56,658 nt of DNA from Methylococcaceae bacterium UBA662 (lineage in GTDB: Bacteria; Pseudomonadota; Gammaproteobacteria; Methylococcales; Methylomonadaceae), in NCBI GenBank assembly GCA_002299425.1, contig DBNW01000008.1:1-56658 (forward strand), written 5' to 3'. Of the stretch, positions 33,411-42,581 are shown in pieces. Both the position numbers and the translations under genes were made by a program. The notes under the pieces were generated by a model, which saw only the letters and a program-made list of their open reading frames with translations, was not told the DNA's origin and did not search any database. Numbering within the stretch: the first letter of the stretch is position 1; each line of letters starts with the position of its first letter.

Positions 33411-33502
33411 GGCGGTTTCCTTAGGGTTAAAGAATTACGGGTTTTTCGGGTGGCTGCTGTTTTTGCGAGCCGGGTTTGCGTTGCAGCACCCTGCTTAAGG
33501 GG

Positions 33503-33871
33503 TTACGAAACCGGGTTGATGGTTTTTAAGGTTTTGCGTAACGTGTTCAGCTCAGGATTTAAACCGGCTGCTACCACAATGGCGGTTTCTGATTCGCCTT
33601 GGCGCTTGAACCAGCGGTTGGCCAAGCTAAGGGTGTCGGCTAGGGTGAGTGCGGCCATTTCTTCCTGAAGCAGAGTGATGCGGTGGTGGTGGTTAATCCA
33701 CGCTTTGGCTTGTTCTGTTTCATGTGCAGAAAGCAACACGGCTAACTCTTCTGTTAAAGACGGGTTGGCGCGTGGGATTTTTCCCACCACGGTGGTTTTT
33801 GGCCGTTGTGTTTCAGGGTTGTATTCGGTGCGTATCAGTTGCACCACATTTTTGCGGATGCGAAAGTGCAT
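33503..33871 (-). CDS. Conserved-looking hypothetical protein
   Basis: 122-residue soluble protein starting MHFRIRKNVVQLIRTEYNPE with the strand TTVVGKIPRANPSLTEELAV, then helices including ETEQAKAWINHHHRITLLQ and ADTLSLANRWFKRQG. The N-terminus has the look of proteins that touch nucleic acid (basic strands), but I do not recognise the family and give no function. An 18-bp perfect palindrome lies 31 nt upstream of its start. The HU-like gene follows 92 nt downstream on the same strand. Confidence 0.6.
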   Translation of the reverse strand: MHFRIRKNVVQLIRTEYNPETQRPKTTVVGKIPRANPSLTEELAVLLSAHETEQAKAWINHHHRITLLQEEMAALTLADTLSLANRWFKRQGESETAIVVAAGLNPELNTLRKTLKTINPVS

Positions 33872-33901
33872 AGATTTGGCTGCGGCATGTGCGGTAAATT
33901 C

Positions 33902-33919
33902 CGGGCAGTATACTGCCCG
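33902..33919. promoter_or_regulatory. 18-bp perfect palindrome upstream of the 122-residue gene
   Basis: CGGGCAGTATACTGCCCG reads identically on both strands. Its position 31 nt before the start codon and the TATAC at its centre suggest a dimeric repressor operator overlapping a promoter. The regulator is unknown. Confidence 0.45.
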
Positions 33920-33960
33920 TTAAGACAGATGCAAGCGGTTTTTTAAAAAAGCCGGTCGGT

Positions 33961-35154
33961 TCAGATTAAGCCTAAGTTTTTTGGTCGTGCCGATGGGAAA
34001 ATCCGTTCCACAGCGGTTTCTGACAAGCCAAACTGGGCTTGGAACAAACCGCCGATCACACTGCGGTTTTCATTGAGGACGGGATAATCCCGGCCTTCGA
34101 ACAGCGTGCCGGCGGTGAGTTGGGTTTGGTCGCCGACAATACGACCGCCCTTGATACCGCCGCCTAATACCCAGTAAACCGTGCCGTGGCCGTGGTCTGT
34201 GCCACGGTTGCCGTTTTCCCGGAAGGTGCGACCAAACTCGGAGATAACCAAAACCACGGTTTTCTGCCACAACGGGCCCATTTCCTTAGCAAAGGCATTA
34301 AGGCCCGCACCGAGGGCGGCTATTTTGTTGGCGAGCTGACCCTGCGCTGCGCCTTGGTTGAAGTGGGTGTCCCAGCCGCCTACGTCGACGAAGGCAATGT
34401 TGAAGCTGTCCTTCATCAGCACAGCCATGCGCTGGGCCTGTTTCTCAAAGCCCTGGGACGCTAGGGCGCCTCGGCTAGCCTGTTCCATTTCGGCAGCTAG
34501 GTCTTCGGTGACCGCCTGGTTAAGAGCAAAGCCTTGCTTGACGTATTCGTTAAGACCGCTGCCTTGGTACAGCTCTGCTAGGATGTCCGCTTGCCGGTCG
34601 GCAAACACGGGTCTTTTTTGGCCTTTTAACGACAAGTTGGCAATGGCCGCAGGGCCTTTGCCGACAAGGGGCAGGCTGTCGGTGAATGAAATGGCCTGGA
34701 CGGGACCGGACACGGTGCTGACCAGACGATTGAGGAAACCGGATGAGTAATTTTTGTGGCCGACCGAAGGCTGGCCTAGTTCTATGCGGTCTTGGGTTTC
34801 AAAATGGCTGCGCGAGACAGTATCTGTGCCTGCAAACGGTATAAACGCCACGTGGCCTTGTTGGAACAACGGCCAGATGCTGTTTTTAAGGGCCGGGTGC
34901 AACGCCCAGTCTGCGTTGATCGGCAGGGCGGCGTTTGGATCAGCGGGGTCGGGGCGGGCCACGGCAATACCGGGGCGGGTCTCGTAGTAAAGCGTGCTGG
35001 AGTAGGGCACTAAAATGTGGGTGGCATCGTAGCCGCCGCGCAAAAAAACCAACAGGAAACGGGTGTCTGTCCCGGTAGCGGCGAACAATTTTACCGGGCC
35101 TGCCAGCAGCGGGGTTGAGGCGGCGAGCACGTGCAAAAAATGGCGGCGGTTCAT
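33961..35154 (-). CDS. DUF1501 family exported protein
   Basis: 397-residue protein with a Tat-type signal (MNRRHFLHVLAASTPLLAGP), then the sulfatase/alkaline-phosphatase-like DUF1501 fold: FLLVFLRGGYDATHILVPYS, HFETQDRIELGQ, VDVGGWDTHFNQGAAQGQLA, VVLVISEFGRTFRENGNRGT and DHGHGTVYWVLGGGIKGGR. Metal-binding Asp/His residues of the superfamily appear kept. It follows the DUF1800 gene after 12 nt, a pairing conserved across many bacteria but, as far as I know, with no established function. It should act in the periplasm or outside. Confidence 0.9.
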   Translation of the reverse strand: MNRRHFLHVLAASTPLLAGPVKLFAATGTDTRFLLVFLRGGYDATHILVPYSSTLYYETRPGIAVARPDPADPNAALPINADWALHPALKNSIWPLFQQGHVAFIPFAGTDTVSRSHFETQDRIELGQPSVGHKNYSSGFLNRLVSTVSGPVQAISFTDSLPLVGKGPAAIANLSLKGQKRPVFADRQADILAELYQGSGLNEYVKQGFALNQAVTEDLAAEMEQASRGALASQGFEKQAQRMAVLMKDSFNIAFVDVGGWDTHFNQGAAQGQLANKIAALGAGLNAFAKEMGPLWQKTVVLVISEFGRTFRENGNRGTDHGHGTVYWVLGGGIKGGRIVGDQTQLTAGTLFEGRDYPVLNENRSVIGGLFQAQFGLSETAVERIFPSARPKNLGLI

Positions 35155-35166
35155 GCGGTTCTCCGG

Positions 35167-36660
35167 TTAGCGGTAGAGGAATTCGGGGGCCGAGAGCAGA
35201 AACGTGTTCCATTCCTGGGCAGACTGGGCTTTTGCTAGAGCGGTCTTGGTTTGTGCCGAAAGCCGAGTCTCTAACGTTTTGAACAAAGGCCGTTCGGCCA
35301 GTTTTTGTTGTTTTAGCGAACCGTGGGCACTGCTAGGGGACAGTTGACTGTTAACAATTTGCTTGGCTACGGCAAAACGTTCGGTTAATTGCGCGGGGCT
35401 GATCCAATCTTTTTCAGTCATGCCGTAGCCGTCAGGGGTCGGGTGGCCGTACAGGGGTTGATCCAGTTTGTTTAGCCAGTGGACAATCGGGTCGGTTTGG
35501 GTGATGAGCTGGCCGTCGTAGGCCAAGCGAATGGCGGATACAATGTAGTGCATGGGATGGCTTACTTTTTTCCCTAGGGAAGCGGTAAATTCCTGAGATT
35601 CCAGCAAGCTGCGCAAACTGGCGGCTATGTCGCCGCCGCTGGCGGTGAAGGTGGCAGCCACCTTGTCGACTAGGGCGGGCGAGGGGTTGTCGCAGACAAA
35701 ATAAACGGCCAGTTTATGACTAATGAATTTTGCTGTCGCCGGATGGTTGGCCAATAAATCGATTACACGTTCTACTTCGGCAAAGCCTTCGCCCGGGATA
35801 GATGTGCCTAAGAAGCGTTTCTCGCCGAAGTCGTGGCGCTTAGGATTGAACTCAAAAGCACCCTCCCGCAGGTAATAGCGGTGCAGAGCGGGGCGCATTT
35901 TAGGTTGTGTGTCTGTCCAGTTGACGCCAACCCCAGTGAGAATTCTCGCCAGCTCCTGCACGTCTTGCTGGGTGTAGCCGCTGCCTACGCCCATGGTGTG
36001 CAGCTCCATCAGCTCCCGGGCGTAATTTTCATTGAGTTTACCCGCCGCGTTGTGGGTATTGTCTAGGTAAATCAGCATGGCCGGATGGCGCACGGTGGCC
36101 ATTAGCAAGTCGCGGAATTTACCTAAAGCATGGGGGTGTATGGCGGTGTCTTCGTAATCGGCCAGCAACGCACCGATGTCCGCCTTGCGGTGGTAGACGT
36201 TAAAGTGGTTCAGCCAAAACCAGGTCACTTGTTGTTTGAGTTGCCAAGGGGAATGCAGCGCACGCCATAAGTGGCGCTGGACGGTTTCATTTAGCAACTG
36301 CCGGGCGGATTGGTTTTTGGCTTTTCGTATGGCCTGCTTTTGTTCTTCGGGCAGGGTTTTGAAGGCCTGGTGAGTTTTTTGGAATTGTTCGGCGATTAAG
36401 GCTTCGCCTTTTTGCTCGATGGAAAGGCTGGCAATCAGGCTGGCAATGGGGGCAGGCAGGCGGTCATCACCGTTGGCGGGAGCGGCGAGCTGGCGGTCTA
36501 AGTATGTTTTTTTGCCCTGGCTTTGCAGTTCATCGACCGATTGGCTGCTGATGCCGTAGCCAATTCGGTTTAACCATTGCACCTCTTGGCCGGTCAGGGG
36601 CGCACCGAAAGCAGCGGTGCCAATAAAAAATAACAAAAAAACGGTGCAGGCGTGCTTCAT
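35167..36660 (-). CDS. DUF1800 family exported protein
   Basis: 497-residue protein from MKHACTVFLLFFIGTAAFGA, a clear Sec signal peptide with a GGAG site just upstream. The open frame reaches 36978 but the extra 106 residues are not family sequence. DUF1800 motifs: WLNRIGYGISSQSVDELQ, TWFWLNHFNVYHR, NENYARELMELHTMGVGSGY with TQQDVQELARILTGVGVNW, RHDFGEKRFLG and ISHKLAVYFVCDNP. Works with the following DUF1501 protein by synteny. Function unknown. Confidence 0.9.
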   Translation of the reverse strand: MKHACTVFLLFFIGTAAFGAPLTGQEVQWLNRIGYGISSQSVDELQSQGKKTYLDRQLAAPANGDDRLPAPIASLIASLSIEQKGEALIAEQFQKTHQAFKTLPEEQKQAIRKAKNQSARQLLNETVQRHLWRALHSPWQLKQQVTWFWLNHFNVYHRKADIGALLADYEDTAIHPHALGKFRDLLMATVRHPAMLIYLDNTHNAAGKLNENYARELMELHTMGVGSGYTQQDVQELARILTGVGVNWTDTQPKMRPALHRYYLREGAFEFNPKRHDFGEKRFLGTSIPGEGFAEVERVIDLLANHPATAKFISHKLAVYFVCDNPSPALVDKVAATFTASGGDIAASLRSLLESQEFTASLGKKVSHPMHYIVSAIRLAYDGQLITQTDPIVHWLNKLDQPLYGHPTPDGYGMTEKDWISPAQLTERFAVAKQIVNSQLSPSSAHGSLKQQKLAERPLFKTLETRLSAQTKTALAKAQSAQEWNTFLLSAPEFLYR

Positions 36661-36838
36661 GGGCGGCTCCTTAAGCATCAGGGGTAGCCGGTCAAAGCGG
36701 ACCGGGCGTGTGGCGGTTTTGTTTTTAAGTGTGGCTGTCCAGGTTACGGCATGTGTCCGGGCCTTAACACTCCATAAACCGGAGGCTTTTTGCGCCGCGA
36801 GCCTTAAATGCGGGCAAGCGGTTAAAGAAGGCTGGGGC

Positions 36839-37693
36839 TTAGGGTTCGTCCACGACGGGGTTGATGAGTTCACCGATGCCCTCGATGGCAATCCGTACGG
36901 TTTGCCCCGGACGCAAATAGCCTCGCGGCTGCATGGTGACACCAACCCCTGCGGGCGTACCCGTGGCAATGACGTCACCCGGTTCTAAAGTCATGGCTTG
37001 GGTTAGGTACGCTACCATTTCATAGCAATTAAAGAGCATGTCGCGGGTGTTGGCGGATTGACGCAAGTCACCGTCTACCCAGGTTTTAAGGTCTAGGTTG
37101 TGCGGGTCGTCGATTTCATCGGCGGTCACCAGCCACGGTCCTAAAGGCCCTGCTGTGTCAAACGATTTGCCCACCGTCCAAGTGGGCGAGTGCCTTTGCC
37201 AATCCCGCACGGTGACGTCGTTGGCGATGGTGTAACCTGCAATCACGCGGCGGGCGTCCTCGGCGGCGACATGGCGGCAACGCTTACCGATAACAAACGC
37301 CAGCTCGCCCTCGTAATCCATTTTATCCGAGACTTTGGGCCTGTGTATGGCGTCCAAATGACCGATGACGCAAGTGCTTTGTTTGCTGAAAAAAGTGGGG
37401 TACTGGGGTTTTTCCCGTCCTGTTTCGGCGATATGATCGGCATAGTTCAGGCCAATACCTAAAAACTTGCCGGGTCTTGGGATGGGGGCGTGCAGTTTGA
37501 CTTCGTTCAGGCCAAGCCGCTGTTTGCCGCTAGCAGCCAGTGCTGTTAGGGCATCTGTGGCCGAGCGGCCGGCGCTTAGAAAATCAATCAAAGTGGCTGG
37601 AATGCCCGGGACGTCCAAGCCGTCAACGACCGCATCGCCGTCCACTAAGCCTACACGCGGCCGCCGGTTATGGCTAAAGGTAACCAGTTTCAT
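36839..37693 (-). CDS. Fumarylacetoacetate hydrolase family protein
   Basis: 284-residue FAH-family enzyme starting MKLVTFSHNRRPRVGLVDG (an ATG seven codons earlier is less likely). The catalytic stretch GKFLGIGLNYADHIAETGRE, the metal-binding DKMDYEGELAFVIGKRCRHV with the acidic residues, and GDVIATGTPAGVGVTMQPRG are typical. Members act on 2-oxo or diketo acids (acylpyruvate hydrolysis, oxaloacetate decarboxylation or tautomerisation); the substrate cannot be told from sequence. Monocistronic, with about 180 nt before the DUF1800 gene. Confidence 0.88.
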   Translation of the reverse strand: MKLVTFSHNRRPRVGLVDGDAVVDGLDVPGIPATLIDFLSAGRSATDALTALAASGKQRLGLNEVKLHAPIPRPGKFLGIGLNYADHIAETGREKPQYPTFFSKQSTCVIGHLDAIHRPKVSDKMDYEGELAFVIGKRCRHVAAEDARRVIAGYTIANDVTVRDWQRHSPTWTVGKSFDTAGPLGPWLVTADEIDDPHNLDLKTWVDGDLRQSANTRDMLFNCYEMVAYLTQAMTLEPGDVIATGTPAGVGVTMQPRGYLRPGQTVRIAIEGIGELINPVVDEP

Positions 37694-37912
37694 CGAAATG
37701 TTTTTTCTGTACAATAGGCAATTTTCGGTGTCCGATTATAACGCTCGCATGCTTAAAAGCGATATCCTTAACAGGACTTATCCCCTTAAAGTTTTTGATG
37801 TCACCGCCTTGCTGCGGTTGGCCGGTCTCTTGCCGGCTTTGTAGAAAGCTTGTCGCCAATACCGCCCATTCTAGGGTGCCCAAACCGTTTACCCCTCACG
37901 AGGATAATAACA

Positions 37913-38584
37913 ATGAAAGAAAATTGGATAGCCCCCTCCATTTTGTCGGCCAATTTTGCCAAGCTAGGCGAGGAAGTGGACAAGGTTTTGGCCGCAGGTG
38001 CCGACATCGTGCATTTCGATGTCATGGACAACCATTTCGTCCCTAACCTGACTATTGGCCCGTTGGTTTGCGAAGCCTTGCGCAAACACGGGGTGACCGC
38101 CCCCATCGACGTGCATTTGATGGTCGAGCCGGTTGACCGGATTGTCCCCGATTTTGCCAAGGCGGGTGCCAGCATCATCACCTTTCACCCGGAAGCGTCC
38201 GTGCATATAGACCGCAGCTTGCAGTTAATCCGGGAGCAGGGTTGTAAAGCGGGGTTGGTGTTCAATCCGGGAACGCCGTTGCATTATCTGGACTACGTCA
38301 TGGACAAAATCGATATGATTTTGTTAATGTCCGTCAACCCAGGCTTCGGCGGGCAATCGTTTATCCCGTCCGCCTTGGACAAATTGCGCCAAGTGCGTCA
38401 ACGCATTGACGACAGCGGTTTTGATATCCGCTTGGAAATCGATGGCGGCGTAAAGGTCGAAAATATCCGGGCTATCAAGGAAGCGGGTGCCGACACGTTT
38501 GTGGCCGGGTCGGCTATTTTCGGCAAGCCGGATTATAAGAAAGTGATTGATGACATGCGGGCTGAGTTGGCTCTGGCAATTTAG
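37913..38584 (+). CDS. rpe: Ribulose-phosphate 3-epimerase
   Basis: 223-residue TIM barrel interconverting ribulose 5-phosphate and xylulose 5-phosphate. Starts MKENWIAPSILSANFAKLGE with a GAGG site in front; the frame extends to 37850 but without family sequence. Metal and catalytic residues lie in DIVHFDVMDNHFVPNLTIG, VDVHLMV-like segment IDVHLMVEPVD, LMSVNPGFGGQSFI and RLEIDGGVKVENI. In a RuMP-pathway organism it helps regenerate the formaldehyde acceptor. Confidence 0.97.
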   Translation: MKENWIAPSILSANFAKLGEEVDKVLAAGADIVHFDVMDNHFVPNLTIGPLVCEALRKHGVTAPIDVHLMVEPVDRIVPDFAKAGASIITFHPEASVHIDRSLQLIREQGCKAGLVFNPGTPLHYLDYVMDKIDMILLMSVNPGFGGQSFIPSALDKLRQVRQRIDDSGFDIRLEIDGGVKVENIRAIKEAGADTFVAGSAIFGKPDYKKVIDDMRAELALAI

Positions 38585-38687
38585 GACGGTCTGCCACTCC
38601 GGTATTTGATGGACCCGGTTAGACGGTGGTCTGGCTGGGTGGCTTCCGGCATCGAGTCGGCTGCAATTTTCTCGCGTAAGGTAATTT

Positions 38688-41600
38688 ATGGTTTTTAAAG
38701 CGTTGAAAGAGATAGAAGATTTTCTTGCGGCCAATCAATTTGACCAGGCATTAGCGGCGGCCGAGCAGGCGATACAGGCGTATCCAACCGAATTTGAGGC
38801 TTATTTTTTCTGTGCCGAAGCGTGTTTAGCTAAGGGCATGGGCGAGCAAGCCATCCATAATTTGGCACAAGCCTGTGCACTAAGCCCTAACAATATCAAA
38901 TGCTTGGGTCGGCTTGCAGAAACCCTACTGAAATCCGATCGACTGGATGAAGCTGCCGATTATTACCAAAAAGTATTGCAAATTGAACCGTTGGCTTGGG
39001 CCTACATCGGTCTTGGTAATGTGTATGAAAGAAAAGGTGAGATAAGCCAGTGCATCCAAAATTTTCAGCAAGCTCTTCAGGTAATGGGCGATCACCAAAG
39101 GCCTTCGGTCGGTTTGCTGTTACGGTTGATAAAACTACAAAAGCAGCAGAACGATCTTGCAGGCATGATCGATTCACAGCAAAAAATGCTGTCAGCGGTT
39201 TCTGATGCGGCAGATAAATACGAGGCACTTTGCAATTTGGCCCGGTCTTATTTTCTGTTGGACAGGTATCAAGATTCGGTTGATCATTATTTGCAGGCCA
39301 TTGAAATTTCGAGTGGCTGGTCTAAGGCTTATCTGGGTTTGGCAGACGCCTACCGGATGCTGGAAAACAAGGATGAAGAAATTATAGCTTTGCAAAAAGC
39401 CAACGAAATTTACGAAAAATACGAAACCACTCAGCGCTTGGAGACGCTTATGCAAGGTATGACACCGGTTGTGGCAGTGCACGTCACAGAGCCTCTGACT
39501 ACGACCGAAAAACAGACCATGATAACCGCCGATTACGGTCAGGCTGATTTATCCTTGTTGGTGAGCAGTATTTTTCAGTCCAGGTTGTTCAATTTTCTGT
39601 ACTACAGACAGCAAACTGGAGTGCTTTTTGGCTTGACAGAGGCGGTGGAGCATTTCTTGCGCCAAGGTGCTGCCTTAGGCTTTAAGCCCATGCCTTTTTT
39701 TGAGTTTGGCGACTACAAAAAACTGAACCCTGACCTGCCTAAACTGACGGATGCCCAGTGTTTTGTGCATTATGTACTCGAAGGTCGTGCAGAAAAACGG
39801 TACTACAATGACACCCTGTTGAGGCGGGATGCTTCGGAGCTGCGCATTAACCCTGAGTTTGATGCGGTGTGGTACGCCTCGTTGATAACGGACAGCAATA
39901 ACACTTTAAGTGTCCATGAGCATTATTTGGCTATCGGTTGGCGGTATGGGCTACCTCCTAACCGCCAGGATTTTGACAGCAAGTTTTACTTGGACTGCTA
40001 TAACGATGCTTGTACAAGTGATTTGCCGCCTTTTCTGCACTATCTTAAAAATAAAAACGGGCGCTTTGCCAGCCAAGTAGAAGCCAATCATTTGGTTCAT
40101 GCGATACATACCTCCGATGAGTTTGATTCAATTTTGTATCGTATTCAAAACAAAAAGCCCATCCCTGAAAAAATGTCAGATATTTTGCATTATATTTGTC
40201 ACGGAGTTGAGTTAAAGCTTGATCCTAATACCAATTTCAGTACGGAATATTATGTCCGTAAATATCCAGATATTTTAGCCAGCGGCATGAATCCTTTTGT
40301 CCATTACCTGAGTAATGGCAGGCGAGAAGGAAGAACAAACAAGTTTGACGCACAAAAATACATCAGTCCTGGCAAGTGTACTTTTGATCCCAACAAACCA
40401 ACTGTGTTAGTGGTTTGCCATGAAGCATCAAGGACTGGGGCACCCATTTTAGGTCTGAGGCTAATAGAATATTTGGTACAAAAAGCCAATATCATTAGCT
40501 GGAATGGCAAGGAAGGACCGCTCACGGAGGATTTTGCTGAAACGAGTTTTGCTGTAATCAATACCTCTTTTGACCATATAGATTCGGTTTGGTTAATTAG
40601 AGCATTAAAAAAGCTTTTTGATCCGCAAGTTGCGGTGGTTAATTCAGCAGTTGTCTCAGACGTTGCAGTTGCTTTGCATGAAGAAAAAGTGCCTTTGGTC
40701 GCCTTGGTTCATGAATACGGTGACTACATGGGAATTCAAGCATTACAAATTCTTTGCGTTGCCAATAAAGTTGTGTTCCCCTCGGAAAGTGTCAAAGCTA
40801 GTGTGGATCGTGTCAGCCTTAAGCTAAGCGGGATTCTCCGCACAGAAGGTATTGCTGTTAGGCATCAAGGCCGTTGTATACCACCTGCGAGCAAGGAAGA
40901 AAACGAAAAAGCCCTTAGTACGGAAGAGATATTGCTTAAGCTGGGAGTTTCTGAAGAAAAAGAAAAACCAGTTATCGTGCTTGGTTGTGGTTGGGTTCAA
41001 ATACGCAAAGGTGTTGAATGTTTTATTGATGCCGCCCGCATTTGTAAAAAGTTATTAAACAAACCCATTCGTTTTATTTGGGTTGGTGGCGGCTATAAAC
41101 CTGACATTGACTTTTCTTATTCGGTTTGGCTACGTTCTCAGGTATTTAACTCTGATCTTGAAGACGAAGTGGTGTTTTTTGATGAAACTCCCGATCTAGC
41201 ACCATTTTTTGAATTGGCTGATGTTTTTTTCTTGTCATCGAGATTAGACCCTTTTCCAAATGTTGCCATTGATGCGGTCGATGCTGGTGTGCCTATTGTC
41301 GCTTTTGAACGGGGAACGGGTTTTTCTGAATTTATTAACGCCCATCCTGGCATTGGTGTCGCTGTACCGTTTTTGGATGTGGAAGCGGCGGCTCAGGCCA
41401 TCTGCCAATATGCGACAAACGAAAGAGGATTTGTTGACTATCAGTCCATTACAAAACAGTTTTCTTTTTCCGGTTATGCTGACTTTGTTTGGGCGCAATG
41501 CCAAGAAGCGATTGTCGAGCAACAACACATTAATGAAGAAAGCCAGTTTTTGGCTGACTCAAAGCTAATGGACGGGGAGTTTTTCAAATCTGCCCATCCC

Positions 41601-42566
41601 TATTGGAATCCGCAACAAACTCCGGAATACATGTATGTTTCGACGTGGACTCGGGATATTAGGGCTGCAAAAAGCAGGGTCGGTTTTAATGACAAAGTAG
41701 CCTTAAGTACGTTAGGCACTCAAATAGAAAAAACCGGCAGTATCACCCCATTGGCAGCAGCAATAAAATCTTTGGCGTTACCCTTAACACATCAAGTGTT
41801 CTATGTTGATCCCAGTGAACCTAACCCGGTGAGGCAAGGTAACACAAAAATTGCTGTGCATATCCATGCCTACAATACGGATAGCTTGCCGTCTTTGTTG
41901 CATAGGTTGAGCGGTACAGGGCAAGAGATGAGCTTTTACATCACAACCAACACAGATAAAAAAGTTAAAGAGATAGCCCAGGTTACAAAAAAATATTCGT
42001 GTGAAGCCAGTGTTGATGTTACACCTAACCGTGGCCGCGACGTTGGGCCGTTCATTATGATGATGAAAGAAAAACTGACCGAGTTTGATGTTGTTGGTCA
42101 TTTTCACCTTAAAGGAACTAAAGAGCTAAATGAATCGGTGGTTCGCCAATGGCAGAATTTCCTGTATGACACATTACTGGGCAAACAGGGTGAAATGGTA
42201 GGTAAGTTGTTGGCCTTGTTTGAAAACAATCCAAAATTGGGGCTTTTATTCCAAGAAGACCCGTGTATTTCTAGTTGGGAAAAAAATATTCCTTTTGCCA
42301 AAAAGCTTCTTACTGATCTGAGCATTGATTGTGTATTGCCGGAGCGGTTGGAGTACCCGACCGGTAATATGTTCTGGGCTAGAACGACAGCCTTAGCTCC
42401 GTTAATGAGGCACGACTGGCAGTGGGCCGACTTCCCTCCTGAGCCGGTACCTTATGACGGTACGGTACTGCATGCTATTGAGCGGCTGACCCCGCTGTTT
42501 TGTGAGCTGGCTGGGCTTGAATGGGCTACTGTGCATAACCCCATGGCGAAACGCTACACATGCTAA
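38688..42566 (+). CDS. Multidomain glycan protein: TPR, HYL repeats, GT4 and RgpF-like domains
   Basis: 1292-residue fusion. Residues 1-245 are tetratricopeptide-like helices. Residues about 335-555 hold five copies of a degenerate unit with an F-D-x-x-x-Y start and a P-F-x-H-Y-L end (for example FSTEYYVRKYPDILASGMNP then FVHYLSNGRREGR). Residues 570-930 form a family 4 glycosyltransferase with VVCHEASRTGAPILGLRL and SSRLDPFPNVAIDAVDAGVP. Residues about 1055-1290 match the rhamnan synthesis F domain (IAVHIHAYNTDSLPSLLHRL, TPNRGRDVGPFIMMM, YPTGNMFWARTTAL). It probably builds or modifies a cell-surface polysaccharide. A TAAGG site precedes the ATG. First gene of a five-gene plus-strand operon. 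Confidence 0.85.
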   Translation: MVFKALKEIEDFLAANQFDQALAAAEQAIQAYPTEFEAYFFCAEACLAKGMGEQAIHNLAQACALSPNNIKCLGRLAETLLKSDRLDEAADYYQKVLQIEPLAWAYIGLGNVYERKGEISQCIQNFQQALQVMGDHQRPSVGLLLRLIKLQKQQNDLAGMIDSQQKMLSAVSDAADKYEALCNLARSYFLLDRYQDSVDHYLQAIEISSGWSKAYLGLADAYRMLENKDEEIIALQKANEIYEKYETTQRLETLMQGMTPVVAVHVTEPLTTTEKQTMITADYGQADLSLLVSSIFQSRLFNFLYYRQQTGVLFGLTEAVEHFLRQGAALGFKPMPFFEFGDYKKLNPDLPKLTDAQCFVHYVLEGRAEKRYYNDTLLRRDASELRINPEFDAVWYASLITDSNNTLSVHEHYLAIGWRYGLPPNRQDFDSKFYLDCYNDACTSDLPPFLHYLKNKNGRFASQVEANHLVHAIHTSDEFDSILYRIQNKKPIPEKMSDILHYICHGVELKLDPNTNFSTEYYVRKYPDILASGMNPFVHYLSNGRREGRTNKFDAQKYISPGKCTFDPNKPTVLVVCHEASRTGAPILGLRLIEYLVQKANIISWNGKEGPLTEDFAETSFAVINTSFDHIDSVWLIRALKKLFDPQVAVVNSAVVSDVAVALHEEKVPLVALVHEYGDYMGIQALQILCVANKVVFPSESVKASVDRVSLKLSGILRTEGIAVRHQGRCIPPASKEENEKALSTEEILLKLGVSEEKEKPVIVLGCGWVQIRKGVECFIDAARICKKLLNKPIRFIWVGGGYKPDIDFSYSVWLRSQVFNSDLEDEVVFFDETPDLAPFFELADVFFLSSRLDPFPNVAIDAVDAGVPIVAFERGTGFSEFINAHPGIGVAVPFLDVEAAAQAICQYATNERGFVDYQSITKQFSFSGYADFVWAQCQEAIVEQQHINEESQFLADSKLMDGEFFKSAHPYWNPQQTPEYMYVSTWTRDIRAAKSRVGFNDKVALSTLGTQIEKTGSITPLAAAIKSLALPLTHQVFYVDPSEPNPVRQGNTKIAVHIHAYNTDSLPSLLHRLSGTGQEMSFYITTNTDKKVKEIAQVTKKYSCEASVDVTPNRGRDVGPFIMMMKEKLTEFDVVGHFHLKGTKELNESVVRQWQNFLYDTLLGKQGEMVGKLLALFENNPKLGLLFQEDPCISSWEKNIPFAKKLLTDLSIDCVLPERLEYPTGNMFWARTTALAPLMRHDWQWADFPPEPVPYDGTVLHAIERLTPLFCELAGLEWATVHNPMAKRYTC

Positions 42567-42581
42567 ATAGATAAGGAATCT

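Noticed and set aside
36688..36705. CCGGTC/GACCGG hairpin upstream of the DUF1800 gene, considered as a terminator for the FAH-family gene
   Set aside because: Six base pairs only, with no T-run on the relevant strand.
35167..36978. 603-residue version of the DUF1800 protein
   Set aside because: The first 106 residues are not family sequence; the signal peptide and ribosome binding site place the start at 36660.
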